A stretch of 64,000 nt of DNA from Pollenia angustigena (Eukaryota; Arthropoda; Insecta; Diptera; Polleniidae): positions 198,976,208-199,040,207 of the forward strand of contig OV884058.1 in NCBI GenBank assembly GCA_930367215.1, read 5' to 3'. The translations under genes and the position numbers were made by a program. The notes below the pieces were generated by a model. That model saw nothing but the letters and a program-made list of their open reading frames with translations. It did no database searches and was not told the DNA's origin. Shown here in pieces: positions 33,870 to 44,635 of the stretch (position 1 is its first letter; every line of letters begins with the position of its first letter).

Positions 33870-34230
33870 GTTTAAATGTGCTAAATTCCCATTTCATTGT
33901 ATTGATAAAATGAAATTTATTGTTGACGGGATAAGCTTTTCCCATGCGCGTTTCACTGGTTGCTTAGGCGATATCGTCATGAAACTTCATCCAAAGATTT
34001 TAGAAAAACTAAAGATATTATACAAATAAAACTGTTAAGCGAATAAGAATTATGAACCCCAGTTTTACTTGTAATAATATCAAAGCTTAAACAAAAACAA
34101 CAACAATAAACAGTGAGTTTATCTTTTCTTACTGTCTCAGTGATTTTATCAAGAATAAAAATTGGAAACTAAGCACTAAAAATAAAATCTTATTAACTAA
34201 AAATTTTGTATTTCCAAAAATTTCTTTGGT
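33870..34230 (-). repeat. R repeat copy
   Basis: TTTATTGTTGACGGGATAAG, TTTCACTGGTTGCTTAGGCG and AACAATAAACAGTGAGTTT match the R repeat. Confidence 0.65.
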
Positions 34231-34291
34231 AATAAAAATTTTATCAAAATATACCGATAAGTTTTATGTCAATACCAGCATTTGTAAGGAA

Positions 34292-35382
34292 CCCAGTTGG
34301 CAAAATGGTCATAGAAGCAAATGTCGTCAAGGATGTCTTTAGGACATTTTTGAATTTGTCGCCTATATAACATATTTGGAGACATTTTTTAAATTTGTCG
34401 TGAATAATACTTTATTGAGGATAACGAAAGTGACCATTGCATTAATTTTGTCGTCTTTCAAATCACTTTGGCGCCAAAATGCATGCAATGGTCGCTTACG
34501 TTGTCCTCTACTAAAAAAAATTATAAACTTTAAATTTGTATTTAACAAGGCGAATTCATGTAAACGGTGGTGTCGATACTACAACAAGTAACAACATTAA
34601 AAACACAACAATGTATTTTGTTGCTGCTTTCGTTGGCTGATATGTCAAAAACACAAGTAACTTTTGACATTCCTCTCTTTATTTAAAAAAAAAAAAAGTA
34701 GCACAGCTGTGCTTTCAACGCCACCTGAAAAATGAATTCGCCTTGGTATTTAATTTAAAATAATTTTAAAAATTGTTTGAGCCCCAGCAATGTTACCTTT
34801 TACAGATTCGTCGGCCTTCAAATTCCCTAGAGCCTCCGCCAAAAATATACTGCAGTCGTCAGGAAACCTATTTGAACTTGAAGTATCAAAAACACAAGTA
34901 ACTTTTGACATTCCTCCCTCTAATTTAAAAAAAAAGTAGCACAGCTGTGCTTTCAAGGTAGACCCTTTTTCCCGCTCCGCCTATCCTGGTTATATAGGCA
35001 AATCTGTAGTATCGCCGATTTATCGGTTTTCGTAACATCCCTAATTGTCACTTACCTCTCAGCGACTAAATCGTATACAGGTCCACAATACTGTCATCAA
35101 CAACAATATTAAAGTAATGTCGCTAATCGGGCATTAACGACTTTATGAGAAAAAAGTCGTTTATATAGTCGCCAATGACAACTTTAACCACATTGTTACG
35201 CATATGATCATTAACGACAATGTGCATGATAATGTCGCTCATATTGTCGTGTACGACTTGAGTGCCCTTTGTTCGAAAAAGTCGTCGATGATTTGTATGG
35301 GCTGTCGCAAACATGTCGTCAGGGATTTACTATGGGTCTTGTACGCGTCGTCGACATTGTCTTGAAGACATGGCCAACTGGG
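34292..35382. mobile_element. CCCAGTTGG element, copy 1
   Basis: CCCAGTTGGC and GCCAACTGGG are perfect 10-bp termini. The interior is saturated with GTCGTC, GACAATGTCG and AGGACATT motifs in both orientations. A nested inverted unit (34546-34745, AAGGCGAATTCAT) and a direct repeat of about 70 bp with AACACAAGTAACTTTTGACA and GTAGCACAGCTGTGC (34650 and 34885) lie inside. Confidence 0.7.
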
Positions 35383-35834
35383 TTATGGCATTAAAAACTT
35401 TTTTTCGAAAGTAGTATTTGTTCGGGTGCTATGATCGAATATGGAACGATTCCAAAAAATTTTGCAACATGATTTGGCTTGTAATAAAAATGGTTGGAGC
35501 AAATTAAATTTTAATACTAACATGATTTATGGTCACAACGCGTTGCAACGTCTCTATTGCGGAAAGAAGTTTGTATGGGGCTATGTAAAATAATGGAGCA
35601 ATTCTCACCAAAAAGCGTGGTCCTTGTTTTAATTACAACCTATGTTACAAATTTCATCTCATCATCCCTAAAATTGCGACCTGTACTTTGTTCACAAAGC
35701 TAACATATTCAGCCTGTCAGCCGGGCGTCGATAGATCAATTTAAAAAGTGATTCAAAGTCGATGGGTATACTTAAATTTGTTACAAACATCAAAACAAAC
35801 GCATAATACCCTCTCCCCTCTTGTGATGTGACAT
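35383..35834. other. Decayed DNA related to the TACCCTCCACC element
   Basis: TTTGTATGGGGCTATG, TAAAATAATGGAGC and AATACCCTCTCCCC resemble that element, but too diverged to bound. Confidence 0.35.
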
Positions 35835-36115
35835 AATCCAAGTAAGACTTAGAGTGTTTATAACTCTTATTCGCTTAAGGTTTTATTTGTTTAATATTTT
35901 TGGCTTTTCTAAAATCTTTGGAAAAGGTTTCCTGATGAGCTGGTGTAAGCAACCGGCGAAATGCGCATAGAGGCTTGCTTTCCCTCAACAATAAATTTCA
36001 GTGTATTTATCAAATATGAAAAAACTGGGAATTTAGCACGTCATACGAAGATCGTATTGATAATAAACTTTGTATTCCCGAAAATAACTTTGATCTTAGA
36101 AACAAGTTAGAGTGC
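35835..36115 (-). repeat. R repeat copy, close to the one at 49.8 kb
   Basis: AGAGTGTTTATAACTCTTAT, TTTCCTGATGAGCTGGT and AAGCAACCGGCGAAATG are nearly identical to 49785-49980, so these two copies form a subfamily. Confidence 0.7.
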
Positions 36116-36117
36116 TA

Positions 36118-37200
36118 TATTCGGCTGTGCCGAATCTTTGATACCCTCCACCGACAGGTCGAATGTTTAAGGAGTAATATCTGTATGATGTTATTATTAT
36201 TATCTTAAACTGTGACGATTTGTTATTAATTATGGGTTTAGGCGACTAAACTGTTTTCCGGTAGTAGAGTTTATATGGGGCCTAGGGTAAATTATGGACC
36301 GATCATCACGAAATTTCACAGCGTCATTTCTAGTCCTTTAAAACTGTGACGTACCAATTTCTGTTATGATAGCATTTTAAATTATGGTTTTAGGTATACT
36401 AAAGTGTTTTCCGGGAGTTGGGTTTCTATGGGGCCTAGGGTAAATTATGTACCGATCTTCAGGAAATTTCACAGTATCATTTATGGTCCTATAAAACTGT
36501 GACGAGCCAAAACTTGTTATGATTGCATTATTTTTAACGGTTTAAGGCGTACTAAATTGTTTTCCGGTAGTAGGGTTTATATGGGGCCTAAGGTAAATTA
36601 TGGACCGATCGTCACGAAATTTCCCAGTGTTATTTCTAGTCCTAAAAAACTGTGACGTTCCAAATTTTGTTATGCTAGCGTTAATTTTTACGGTTTTAGG
36701 CCTACTAAACTGTTTTCCGGGAGTATTGCTTATATGGGGCTTGGGGTAAATTATGGACGGATCTTCGCGAAATTTAACAGCGTGATTTCCAGTCAAATAA
36801 AACAAATTTTTGCAAAATCTTATCTCATTCCGTGCCTTGTTCCAGCATTTATGTTTTTTTTTTGTAACAAAATTATCAATTTTTTTAGGTGGTGGTTCCA
36901 CATTTTGATTCATAGCTCTGGTCCTACTTAACCGATTTTGCTGGATTTCAATCCCAAACTGCTTAGGATAACTACAAGCAATTTGGCATCAAGTTTGTTC
37001 ATTTCTTTTGAGTTGTTCGAAAGTAAGCGTGTTTTCAACAGACGGACAGACAGACGGACATGGCTAAATCGACTTAGAATTACTCAAGGACCCAGAATAT
37101 ATATACTTTATGGGGTCTGAGATGAATAATAAAAAAGTTTCACACGGAATGACAAACTTAATATACCCTCTTCACAACTAATTGTGGTGGAGGGTATAAA
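36118..37200 (+). mobile_element. TACCCTCCACC tandem-repeat element, complete copy
   Basis: Starts GCTATATTCGGCTGTGCCGA (with a TTCGGCTGTGCCGAA hairpin) and TGATACCCTCCACC; ends TTGTGGTGGAGGGTATAAAA. TACCCTCCACC and GGTGGAGGGTA are 11-bp subterminal inverted repeats. The core holds four units of about 153 bp (ACTAAACTGTTTTCCGG at about 36245, 36398, 36551 and 36703). A conserved 3' block follows with GACGGACAGACAGACGGACA. No ORF. Subterminal inverted repeats plus a central tandem array recall DINE-1/Helentron-type or pvB370-type fly elements; this is a hypothesis. Confidence 0.8.
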
Positions 37201-37487
37201 AAAGTGTATTCTTCGTGCCTTAAGTATGAGGGTACACTCAGGTCTCGTTTTATGCGATAGATGCGTTTCAAAAAAAAAAAACGCATAAATTGAATTCGCA
37301 TAAAACGATACTCTAGCTTCATATAAAAATTCCCAAATTCTGAAAAACCACATAAATTCAAATTTGAATTAAAAAATCAAAACAAAATTTCATAAAAAAT
37401 ATATGTAATAAAAAAAAAATAATAAAAATGGATTTTGTGGCACTGTGTTTAGACGACGAAGAAAATGAAAATGTTTTGTGTGTACTT

Positions 37488-37753
37488 TAAAATCGGCCCA
37501 AACCTATTAAAATTTAAGTTAAAGTCAAATATTTTTGAACTGGTTTATATATTTCATACTTTTCCATCCTGCAGCTTCTCTAATAGGTGGTCCATTGATA
37601 TTTAGGTCTTCAGTTAACGTTTGCCACAAAGTATTTGCCGACTGACGAGCATTTGGTGTTTTCAAATGGCCTCTTGCCAATTGGCTGTGCTTATTCATAT
37701 ATTCTATCATTATTTCAAATTGACGCGGTTTGGTGGTCTTATTGCTTGCTTCG
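37488..37753 (-). pseudogene. zeste/Harbinger-type Myb/SANT gene fragment
   Basis: On the minus strand an acceptor-like run, TTATTTTTTTTCAG, ends at 37754. The exon then encodes SNKTTKPRQFEIMIEYMNKH, SQLARGHLKTPNARQSANTL, WQTLTEDLNINGPPIREAAG and W. This is the first two-thirds of a Myb/SANT-like domain of the regulatory-protein-zeste type (FxxMxxYMxxHxxLARG, LWxxLxxxLN, WxKVWAD). Next to a GT at 37559 the frame leaves the family; the missing VWADFK is found at 37488-37503 after TTTTAATAG, suggesting a small intron of about 55 bp. The join is out of phase by about two bases and sequence past VWADFK is not family-like, so the gene looks decayed. DNA binding, not catalysis, would have been its role. 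Confidence 0.6.
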
Positions 37754-37829
37754 CTGAAAAAAAATAATAAATATATGATGAATAAATAAATAAAATATTA
37801 TCTTTCACTAAAATGTTTGTACTTTCCGA

Positions 37830-38020
37830 ATGCTATTTTGTTGTCGAATATTTTGCGAATTTGACATTTGTTTTCGCAATGTAGAATTCCGACTTGTCAC
37901 CTTTTCGCATTTCAAATGCGAAACTTTGCGAATATCGCAATATAGAATAGCAATTGTTCGCATTTATGCATTTTCGCATCGCATTGATTTTCGCATCGCA
38001 ATTCAGAATAAGCCTCCTGT
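37830..38020. repeat. TTCGCA-rich degenerate repeat
   Basis: Many variants of TTTTCGCATNNCGAA, with inverted pairs such as TTCGCATTTCAAATGCGAA. Probably a decayed hairpin element. Confidence 0.5.
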
Positions 38021-38358
38021 TTGTCAAAATATTAGCAGCTGTGACGTAGCAAGTTGAAAGACAAACATGTAATCAGCTATTAAATTGAAAGTAAAATTGC
38101 CAAACAAATGGAAAGGTGAATAAGTGTGTTGGTAACAAAGTGAGATTGTATTGCAAATTGAAGGGAATTGAAAGGCAAAACTTGATAGTGTGGCTGCTAT
38201 GTAAGCGTACGAAATATGTTTTCTATGATGTTTATTTGTCGAGTTACGGGGTGGCAAAGTGTTGCCGTTTTAAAAAAATTATTTTTTAAATTATTATTTC
38301 AAACTAATAACTAATCAAACCAAAAGAATTTTAGGTGATTCTTATAGAAAATCAATTG

Positions 38359-38809
38359 CAGCCGTATTCATAACAAAAAGTTAGCCACAGTTTGTACACT
38401 ACGTACAACGAGCTGCTAACTAGAATGCCGATTAAGCTTAGCAGCTTGTTGGCACGGAGTTAATTCATAACGAACTTTTCTCCATCTGCCAACTTTTAAT
38501 AAATCAACTCTGAATTTTTATGATGCCATATTGTATTACTCGAAAATGCAACACGTTTTGCATTAATCATCGCTTCACATATAAAAATTTTAAAAAGTTT
38601 TTAAAATTAAAAAAATAAATTAAGTAAAAGACAGTTAATTAAACAAACACCAACAAAATTGTTTGCCATTAAACGGCAGTTTTTGACAAGTTGGCAAACG
38701 ATTGGCAGCTCGTTAACAAGAGTTTAGTAAATTCGTTAGGGTTTGGTTGGTGTATTATGAATACACTTTTTGTTAGCTTTATGCCAAATTTTCATTATGA
38801 ATACGGTTG
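38359..38809. mobile_element. CCGTATTCATAA-type MITE, TTG duplication
   Basis: CAGCCGTATTCATAA and its near complement TTATGAATACGGTTG are the ends; TTG flanks both. Inner arms with GAGCTGCTAAC and TTGGCAG also pair. Confidence 0.65.
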
Positions 38810-39184
38810 TTGATCTTTAAATAAAAAAAAATTGATATGAAAAAAAAAAATTTTTTTTCCTCTGCAAAACCGGAAATGACCAATTTTAATCAAAATTTTT
38901 CTAACTTAGTTCTAATTTTTTTTATTTTTTAATATAAATTGGCCTTTCGTGTCCTTATCATATTGTAGTTTTATTATGGGACCTCTATTAGTTTAAAAGG
39001 TATGCAAATTTATTTACACTCGTACATGTGGTTATTACAATGTTGTACCGTAAAAGAAAGGAAAGAACGAGTTTAAATTGAAATTTTTCTAATTTCCACC
39101 TAATTTTTGATTCTTTTTTACTGAAATTTGCCTTCGTTGTAAAACTACTATTATGTGCTCTTTATAAGTTTAAAAACACTCATA

Positions 39185-39533
39185 CCCTGCAAGTAAAATT
39201 GGACCATCTGATCCATTTTGATAAAATGGACTACTCCATGGACTGGTCCGATGTAATGCAAGCATGGACCATATCATTGTTAAAAAGTGTTTGTAGTGAG
39301 ACGATATGTCTTCGTTGTTTAACGACATGCTTTCGTTTTTAAACGACTTCAAAACTAATCCTCTTGAGCATACCATGGAGTAGTTTTAAAACTACTCCAT
39401 AGTGGTCCAAAGGTGAGCTATATGGTCCTCGTAATGTTAAATAGACCAGGTTTTTTCCATACGTTTGGGTTAGTTTTGGACTAGTGGACTACTCTTTACA
39501 CGCGTGTTTGGACTGGTCCTATTATTTGCAGGG
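39185..39533 (-). mobile_element. CCCTGCAAATAA element, copy C, TA duplication
   Basis: The reverse complement of copy A, from CCCTGCAAGTAAAATTGG to CCTATTATTTGCAGGG, with TA on both flanks. 349 bp; contains GTAGTTTTAAAACTAC and ACGCGTGTTTGGACTGG. Confidence 0.88.
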
Positions 39534-39603
39534 TACATACATACATATCGGCTATGCATATAAAAAACACAAAATAAAACAAACTATAACCATTTTGTAT
39601 ATC

Positions 39604-39680
39604 AGTGATGCAAACTTGGTTTAATTTAAAAACAGTAAAAAAGCTTAAAAAACATCTAAAATTTCAAAAACCGTACAAAT
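39604..39680 (+). repeat. hAT-end-like sequence without a partner
   Basis: CAGTGATGCAAACTT resembles the terminus of the hAT element at 5014-8824 with one change. No second end was found nearby. Confidence 0.4.
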
Positions 39681-40539
39681 TTAAAAAAAGTCGTTAATTT
39701 AAAAATCGCATAAATTTTAATCCGCATATCACGAGACCCGAATTTATACCCAATTACAGAAAAAAAGGTGTATACTAATTTTCTTTTTGTATACTTACTG
39801 CCGGTCCCTGACATCTACCATAAAAATATCCAATTGAAATTTCTTTTTTCATAAATACATTTTTTTTTTTTTTTTTTTGAATTAAATTGAATCATTTTTC
39901 TTAAAAATATTTACAATTTTAACCAAATATTTAAACTAAAGAATTTGTTTTACTCCCTGTCCAAAGACCCAAAGGCCCAAACATTCAATAAATCTTCAAT
40001 ATAAACAAATTGCATATTGTTTATTTAGACAGATACAAAAATAACAAAATTTCTTTTTTTTTAATTTATTTATGTACAACAAATTACAATGAAAGGAAAA
40101 TTATATCTATAAATTATGACTAAACGAAAAAGAAAGAAAAATTAAAAGAAAACACTAAATTCTAAAATCCATAAAATTGACCAATAAAAAAGCATGGTTG
40201 GTCCAACAATAAAATTCATAGGATTTTTATTTAATTTAATAAGATTTATATGTTTGTACTTTTATACATATTTATGTATATACATTGGCGTAGATAGCGG
40301 ACGGCTGGGGTGGTCAACCCATCCACACCCTTTTCCGCCCACCCCAGACTTTTATTAAAAAAACGATTTCAAAACTGCGCTGTAACTAAAAGTGCGTTTG
40401 AAAAGGAAATAAAACAAGCCTGAGACAAAATATTCTGTAGAGGCTTTTGGAATATTGACTTTTACTTATTGAGATTTCGTTGTAAATTTGTTTATCTTTA
40501 ATTTTGTTAATTAAGCTTATCTAATTAAGAGAGTCGTGA

Positions 40540-40854
40540 TAAATTTAATGAAATTTGGACTAGTGACTGCCAGCAGTAGTCGATGGCTGTGAGTGTTAAA
40601 CGGCAAAACCCTTTGAAGAGATTGAGTGGCTGCAATTGAAACATGAAAGGTTAAATTGTCCTTGTAAGCCTGGGTTCGATCCCCGCGGCAGTCAAAAATG
40701 AAAAATTGTCAACAAATTTTAATTAATTTCATGTTGTAGAGTTACTTTCTTCATAAAAATAATTTAATGAAAGTTAAATTTGATGAGCTTTAGCCTAATC
40801 AAAATATGTATGTATTAAAACCATTAACAGTTCAACAAAATAAACACAATACTA
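40540..40854 (+). mobile_element. tRNA-like SINE
   Basis: Head GACTGCCAGCAGTAGTCGAT, GAGATTGAGTGGCTGCAATT, a B-box-like GGGTTCGATCCCC (40672-40684), then the shared tail with TTTCATGTTGTAGAG and AACAAAATAAACACAATACT. The plus orientation is clear. The tail end was the target of the next element. Confidence 0.72.
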
Positions 40855-41662
40855 CACACAGAAAAAAATCAAGTTAAAAACGTCGAAAACAAGGTTGATT
40901 TAAATTTTTTCGGTGGTGATTTTGCTTCATACGGGTTTCATGTTAATTCAACCTGATTTTACAATAACTGCGAACAACATTTTTTTCTTTTGCTATAACT
41001 ATAATTCATGTTAATTTAACATTGCAGTAAAGTTAGATCAAAATGTAATTTATATTGAAATAACAATCGGAATCACGTTGAATGAAAGTTATTTCCAGTT
41101 GAAACAACGTGAATTTCATGTAGAATCAAATGGGTTTGAGTGTATTTTAACAGTGTGAAGAAGCTTCAGACAACATTTGCATTTATGTAAGAATAATTCA
41201 AAACCCTGTAACACATGTTTCACTTATTTTGTATTCTCCTTTGTTAACAGAAGCATCAGCAGAATCGCCCGATATGGTCATCATTCTACTTTGAAAACTT
41301 GATGTTCTATTTAAATAAACAATTTTAATTATAACATATTTTAAAAGTGAAAATAAAAAATGTAATTAAGTAGGTATGCATGTTAATTTAACAAGATAAA
41401 CTTTTGATTTTAATACAAAACAGGTTTTTATGGGTTCAATATTGAATCCAGATTTATTTATATTTTAATATTTTTTTTTTTATTTTTTTAACAGTGAATA
41501 ATATTAAATAAACGTTATTTAAGGTTATTTTGATATTTTTTATTAAAAATTAATATGAAATAATGATAAATTTAAGTAAAGGGCATAATTTTTCTGAAAT
41601 TTAACATGATTCTCAATCAACATTTTTCCATGTTAATTTTACATGCGTATTTTTTCTGTGTG
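40855..41662. mobile_element. CACACAG-A7 element with CATGTTAATTTAAC motifs
   Basis: Begins CACACAGAAAAAAATC and ends GTATTTTTTCTGTGTG. Flanks are TA and AA; the unfilled SINE tail (ACAATACTAATTATT) implies an original TA duplication with one later change. The interior repeats CATGTTAATTTAAC variants near 40941, 41008, 41380 and 41625. Confidence 0.7.
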
Positions 41663-41699
41663 AAATTATTTTTAAATAATATTACAATTTTTTTAATTA

Positions 41700-41816
41700 A
41701 AATCATTGGCTTGTTGCGAAAGTAGTTTCTCAGCTATGAGTGAAATAAAAATACTATTACGTAGTGCAATGCTTAAGGAGCGATTTTCAATTTTATCAGT
41801 TTTAAATATTGATTAA
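41700..41816 (+). pseudogene. hAT transposase dimerisation-domain tail
   Basis: A 38-codon segment reads KSLACCESSFSAMSEIKILL then RSAMLKERFSILSVLNID and stop. This is the C-terminal hAT dimerisation motif (CERSFSAxxxIKxxLRxxMxxERLxxLxxLxI) of ZMYM/TTF-type hAT transposases. The rest of the protein has been displaced by the nested elements upstream or lost. It fits the hAT-type TIRs of the surrounding element and is in the expected orientation near its 3' side. Confidence 0.75.
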
Positions 41817-41842
41817 ATACGTACTAGGTTTTTTGTTACATT

Positions 41843-42209
41843 TAGGCAATTCAGAAAGTGTTCTTATGTGTCATATTGATTGTATTTTCTTAATCGACCC
41901 CTTACGTAGAAAAAGCTTAAGCGACATTATTTTAAATTTTCGATTTTTTTTTAATAAATTACTTTACTGGCAACACTTGCATATGAGGTACCATTACGAT
42001 TTTATAGCACAAGCTATTTTTTCTCAAGCGACAAGCTTCATACAAGATTTTTATAAAATAAAATAAAAAATACCTTCTCCTGTAAAATTTTGTATTTGTG
42101 GCTTAAGCTTTTTTTGCGGTTATGGATCGATATTTTTATTTATGTCACACTTATAATTTTAAAGTATATACAACAATATGACACAATAGAACACTTTGTG
42201 AATTGCCTA
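41843..42209. mobile_element. TIR element with ATT duplication, copy 2
   Basis: TAGGCAATTCAGAAAGTGTT and the complement of TAGGCAATTCACAAAGTGTT are the ends; ATT lies outside both. GTGTCATATTG follows inward on both sides, as in the related element at 31938-32477. Confidence 0.75.
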
Positions 42210-42345
42210 ATTAATTGCAAACTTAACTTTTGTGATATATTTAAAGCTTTGTTTAGTTAAAAAAAATAATAAAAAAAAGTATTTATTTATTTTGAGTGGG
42301 GGGTGCACTTGCCCACCCCAGAACAACAGTCTAGCTACGTTGGTG

Positions 42346-42725
42346 TCTATATTTTTAAAAAATGTATGTATTTCTAAATAAAAAAATCTCACTTTCAGTA
42401 ATTTTATTAGGTTAAGATAAATTGTTGGCAATTAAAAGTGATTTTAAAAGAACAACATAAAAATGTTTGTAATTAAATACAGATTTACTTTAGATATCTT
42501 TTAAGGTCCAACGCATGCATTCATGTACATTTAGTTGCAATCCAAAAAATTGTGTCACTTAATTCTACTAAAAGTCACTGAATGCACCAAAGCTTAAAAA
42601 TTAACTTTTGTACAGGAAAGCCGTGAATATGCAACTGCATATTTTTCTTCATAAGAAAGCACAACCATATTATGGTTTCCCCCGAACCATAGTTTAAAAC
42701 AAATTTCCTATTAGCAATGCCAGCA
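42346..42725. other. AT-rich spacer with a CCATATTATGG fragment
   Basis: ACAACCATATTATGGTTTCC at about 42661 is a fragment of the CCATAATATGG group. Nothing else supported. Confidence 0.4.
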
Positions 42726-42955
42726 GTGCGATTCACTAACTTTTAAAACGATAATCGAATCGTTAAAATAAGTAGGTATAACGAAAATTTATCGAATACC
42801 TATGCTATTCAGTAAAATTTTTAACGATATTCGCTGTCGTTTAAAGTCAGCTGTTACTTTAAGCAATTTTTTAGCCCTTTTATTAGCGACAATAATTTAG
42901 GTTGTGTTTATTTAATCGATACAATGTTTTTATGTTTAAAATACTAACAAACATA

Positions 42956-43168
42956 GACCGCATTTACATCCATGCAATTAACGCCGAGTTTTTTTCTATT
43001 TTCTTTTAAAGTAGTTCCTACAAATCTTTTCACATTTACATTTTTTTCAAGCATTGTTTCAACTTTTTCAACCCCATTTTCTTTCCTACACCTCTTGCTA
43101 ACAAACAAAAAGTTGCATGCGAAAGTTGCGGCAAGTTGCGGCGTTAATTGCGTAATGTAAATATGGTC
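42956..43168. mobile_element. Hairpin MITE, TTA-type duplication
   Basis: GACCGCATTTACATCCATGC and the complement of GACCATATTTACATTACGC pair, followed inward by AATTAACGCC. Flanks ATA and TTA, one mismatch. Directly abuts the next MITE. Confidence 0.68.
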
Positions 43169-43171
43169 TTA

Positions 43172-43322
43172 TGCTGGGTACACACTATGCAACGCATTTA
43201 CGCAATCTAGTGAATTAAATTCATTTTCATTCATTCCAGATAGCATCAACATCAAAACGCTTTGATATTTTGAGGTTGCATTGAAACAGATTGCATGTAG
43301 GTTGCAATGTGTGTACCCAGCA
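43172..43322. mobile_element. TGCTGGGTACACAC MITE, TTA duplication
   Basis: Ends TGCTGGGTACACACTATGCA and its near complement; TTA on both sides. Its left TTA is also the right flank of the previous MITE, so one landed on the target site of the other. Confidence 0.75.
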
Positions 43323-43743
43323 TTACAAAGATATATTCATATGTACATGTATGAACAAAAACAAAATAATAAATTTAAAATTAACAAAAAAAGCAAATTA
43401 AGAACAACAACAAAATTCTAAATGTAGAATTCACAAAAAAAAAAATTAAAACCATAAATTAACCCTTTGTCTTACAGAATCACACTATCGTTACTGCAAG
43501 CAAATATTTATGTCGACAAATATTACGATTGTCGGATCGTTAAAAGTTAGTGAATCGCACCACAGCACAAAAATTAATTTTAGTCGATTTATCACATATG
43601 AATTTTAAGAAAAAGTATTTAAAAATGGCATTATAAGAAATAATAAGGAATTAGAAAAACAAACAATTTTATTTTAAGTAAAAAAAAATTTTTGATAAAT
43701 AATAAATATGTTGGGAAAACTTTAGCTTGATACGTTTGATCTA

Positions 43744-44635
43744 TAACACCGTGCCACAAAATACCCAGCTTCAATAGTTGAAATGCGAAATGAAACTAGA
43801 CTACTGGTTGAGCAAATCTGCCAAAGGGGTTTGAAAAGTTAGCTCGGTTAGCTCGGTATCGGCCCCTAAACTTTTTGAATTTTTTGAAAAGGCGTTTGGT
43901 ATAAGTAAAAAAAAAATATACTTAACGTACTTCTGAGCTAAAATACTATATCAGATGTGTTCAGTAGAATTGTATGGATATTCTTTTCTAAGAATATATT
44001 AACCCTCTAACACTCATTTTAAGGGGTCATTTTGTCCTTTTTTTAATTTTTACACAAAATTATACTAAAACGGCACTTTAGAGGGTTAACCTGTTCGACG
44101 AATATTTTATGCATCAAATTTCAATAGGGGTCTTCTAAGATCAAAAACTCGTGTAATATATTTAAAACGGATTTTCGATATTTCGGGCCTTGATATTTTT
44201 GAATTTTTCGAAAACACGTTTTTACATACATTGCACGAGTTTTTGGTCTTAGAAAAGACCCCTAGTGAAATTTGATGCAGAAAATATTTGTCGAACATTT
44301 AAACCGTCTAAAGTGGCGTTTTAGTATACTTTTGTGGGAAAGTTAAAAAAGTACAAAAATTACCCCGTTAAAATGTGTTTTAGAGGGTTAATATATATTT
44401 TTAGCAAAGAATCGCATTTCAGTTCTACTGAAGAGTTCTAAAATAGAATTTTAGGTCAGAAGTACATTTAATATATTTTTTTTTTTTTGACTTATACCAA
44501 ACGCCTTTTCAAAATATTCAAAAACTTTAGGGGCCCATATTTCTGGAACCTGAGCTAACTTTTCAAATCCAATAGTATAGTTTAATTTCGCGTTGCAAGT
44601 ACTGAGGCTGGTTTTTTTTTTGATGCACAGTGTTA
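43744..44635. repeat. Very long imperfect palindrome 1
   Basis: About 430-bp arms fold back around about 44190: TAACACCGTGCC against GCACAGTGTTA at the ends, then AAAAGTTAGCTC, AAAGGCGTTTGGTATAA, TTAACCCTCTAA and GGGGTCTTCTAAGATC with their complements. The arms are diverged but matched along nearly their whole length. No ORF. The ends resemble a TIR element; the structure could form a long hairpin RNA if transcribed. Confidence 0.85.

Larger units (their letters stand above)
37230..39750 (-). mobile_element. GGTCTCG-TIR element carrying a Myb/SANT exon
   Basis: AGGTCTCGTTTTATGCG (about 37238) and the complement of GGGTCTCGTGATATGCGG (about 39720-39737) are inverted termini, followed on both sides by CGCATAAA-like repeats. 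The 2.5-kb interior holds a zeste-type Myb exon, a TTCGCA-rich stretch (37830-38020), a CCGTATTCATAA MITE and GGACC copy C. Myb/SANT proteins accompany PIF/Harbinger transposases, which would fit, but no transposase or clear duplication is seen. Confidence 0.45.
40283..42345 (+). mobile_element. hAT element with transposase remnant and nested insertions
   Basis: CATTGGCGTAGATAGC with GGGGTGGTCA (40283) and the complement of CACCAACGTAGCTAG with GGGGTGGGCA (42345) form an imperfect TIR of the common arthropod hAT type. The flanks TGTATATA and TCTATATT agree at 6 of 8 positions. Inside are a SINE, a CACACAG element, a hAT transposase tail and an ATT-type MITE. Confidence 0.72.
42726..43560. mobile_element. 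GTGCGATTCACTAAC TIR element with two nested MITEs
   Basis: GTGCGATTCACTAACTTTTA (42726) and its exact complement (ending 43560) form a TIR, extended inward by AACGAT. Two other hairpin MITEs sit inside. No coding sequence. Confidence 0.75.

Noticed and set aside
36542..36913. 123-codon minus-strand frame
   Set aside because: Internal similarity (KQFSxP repeats) simply mirrors the 153-bp tandem units.
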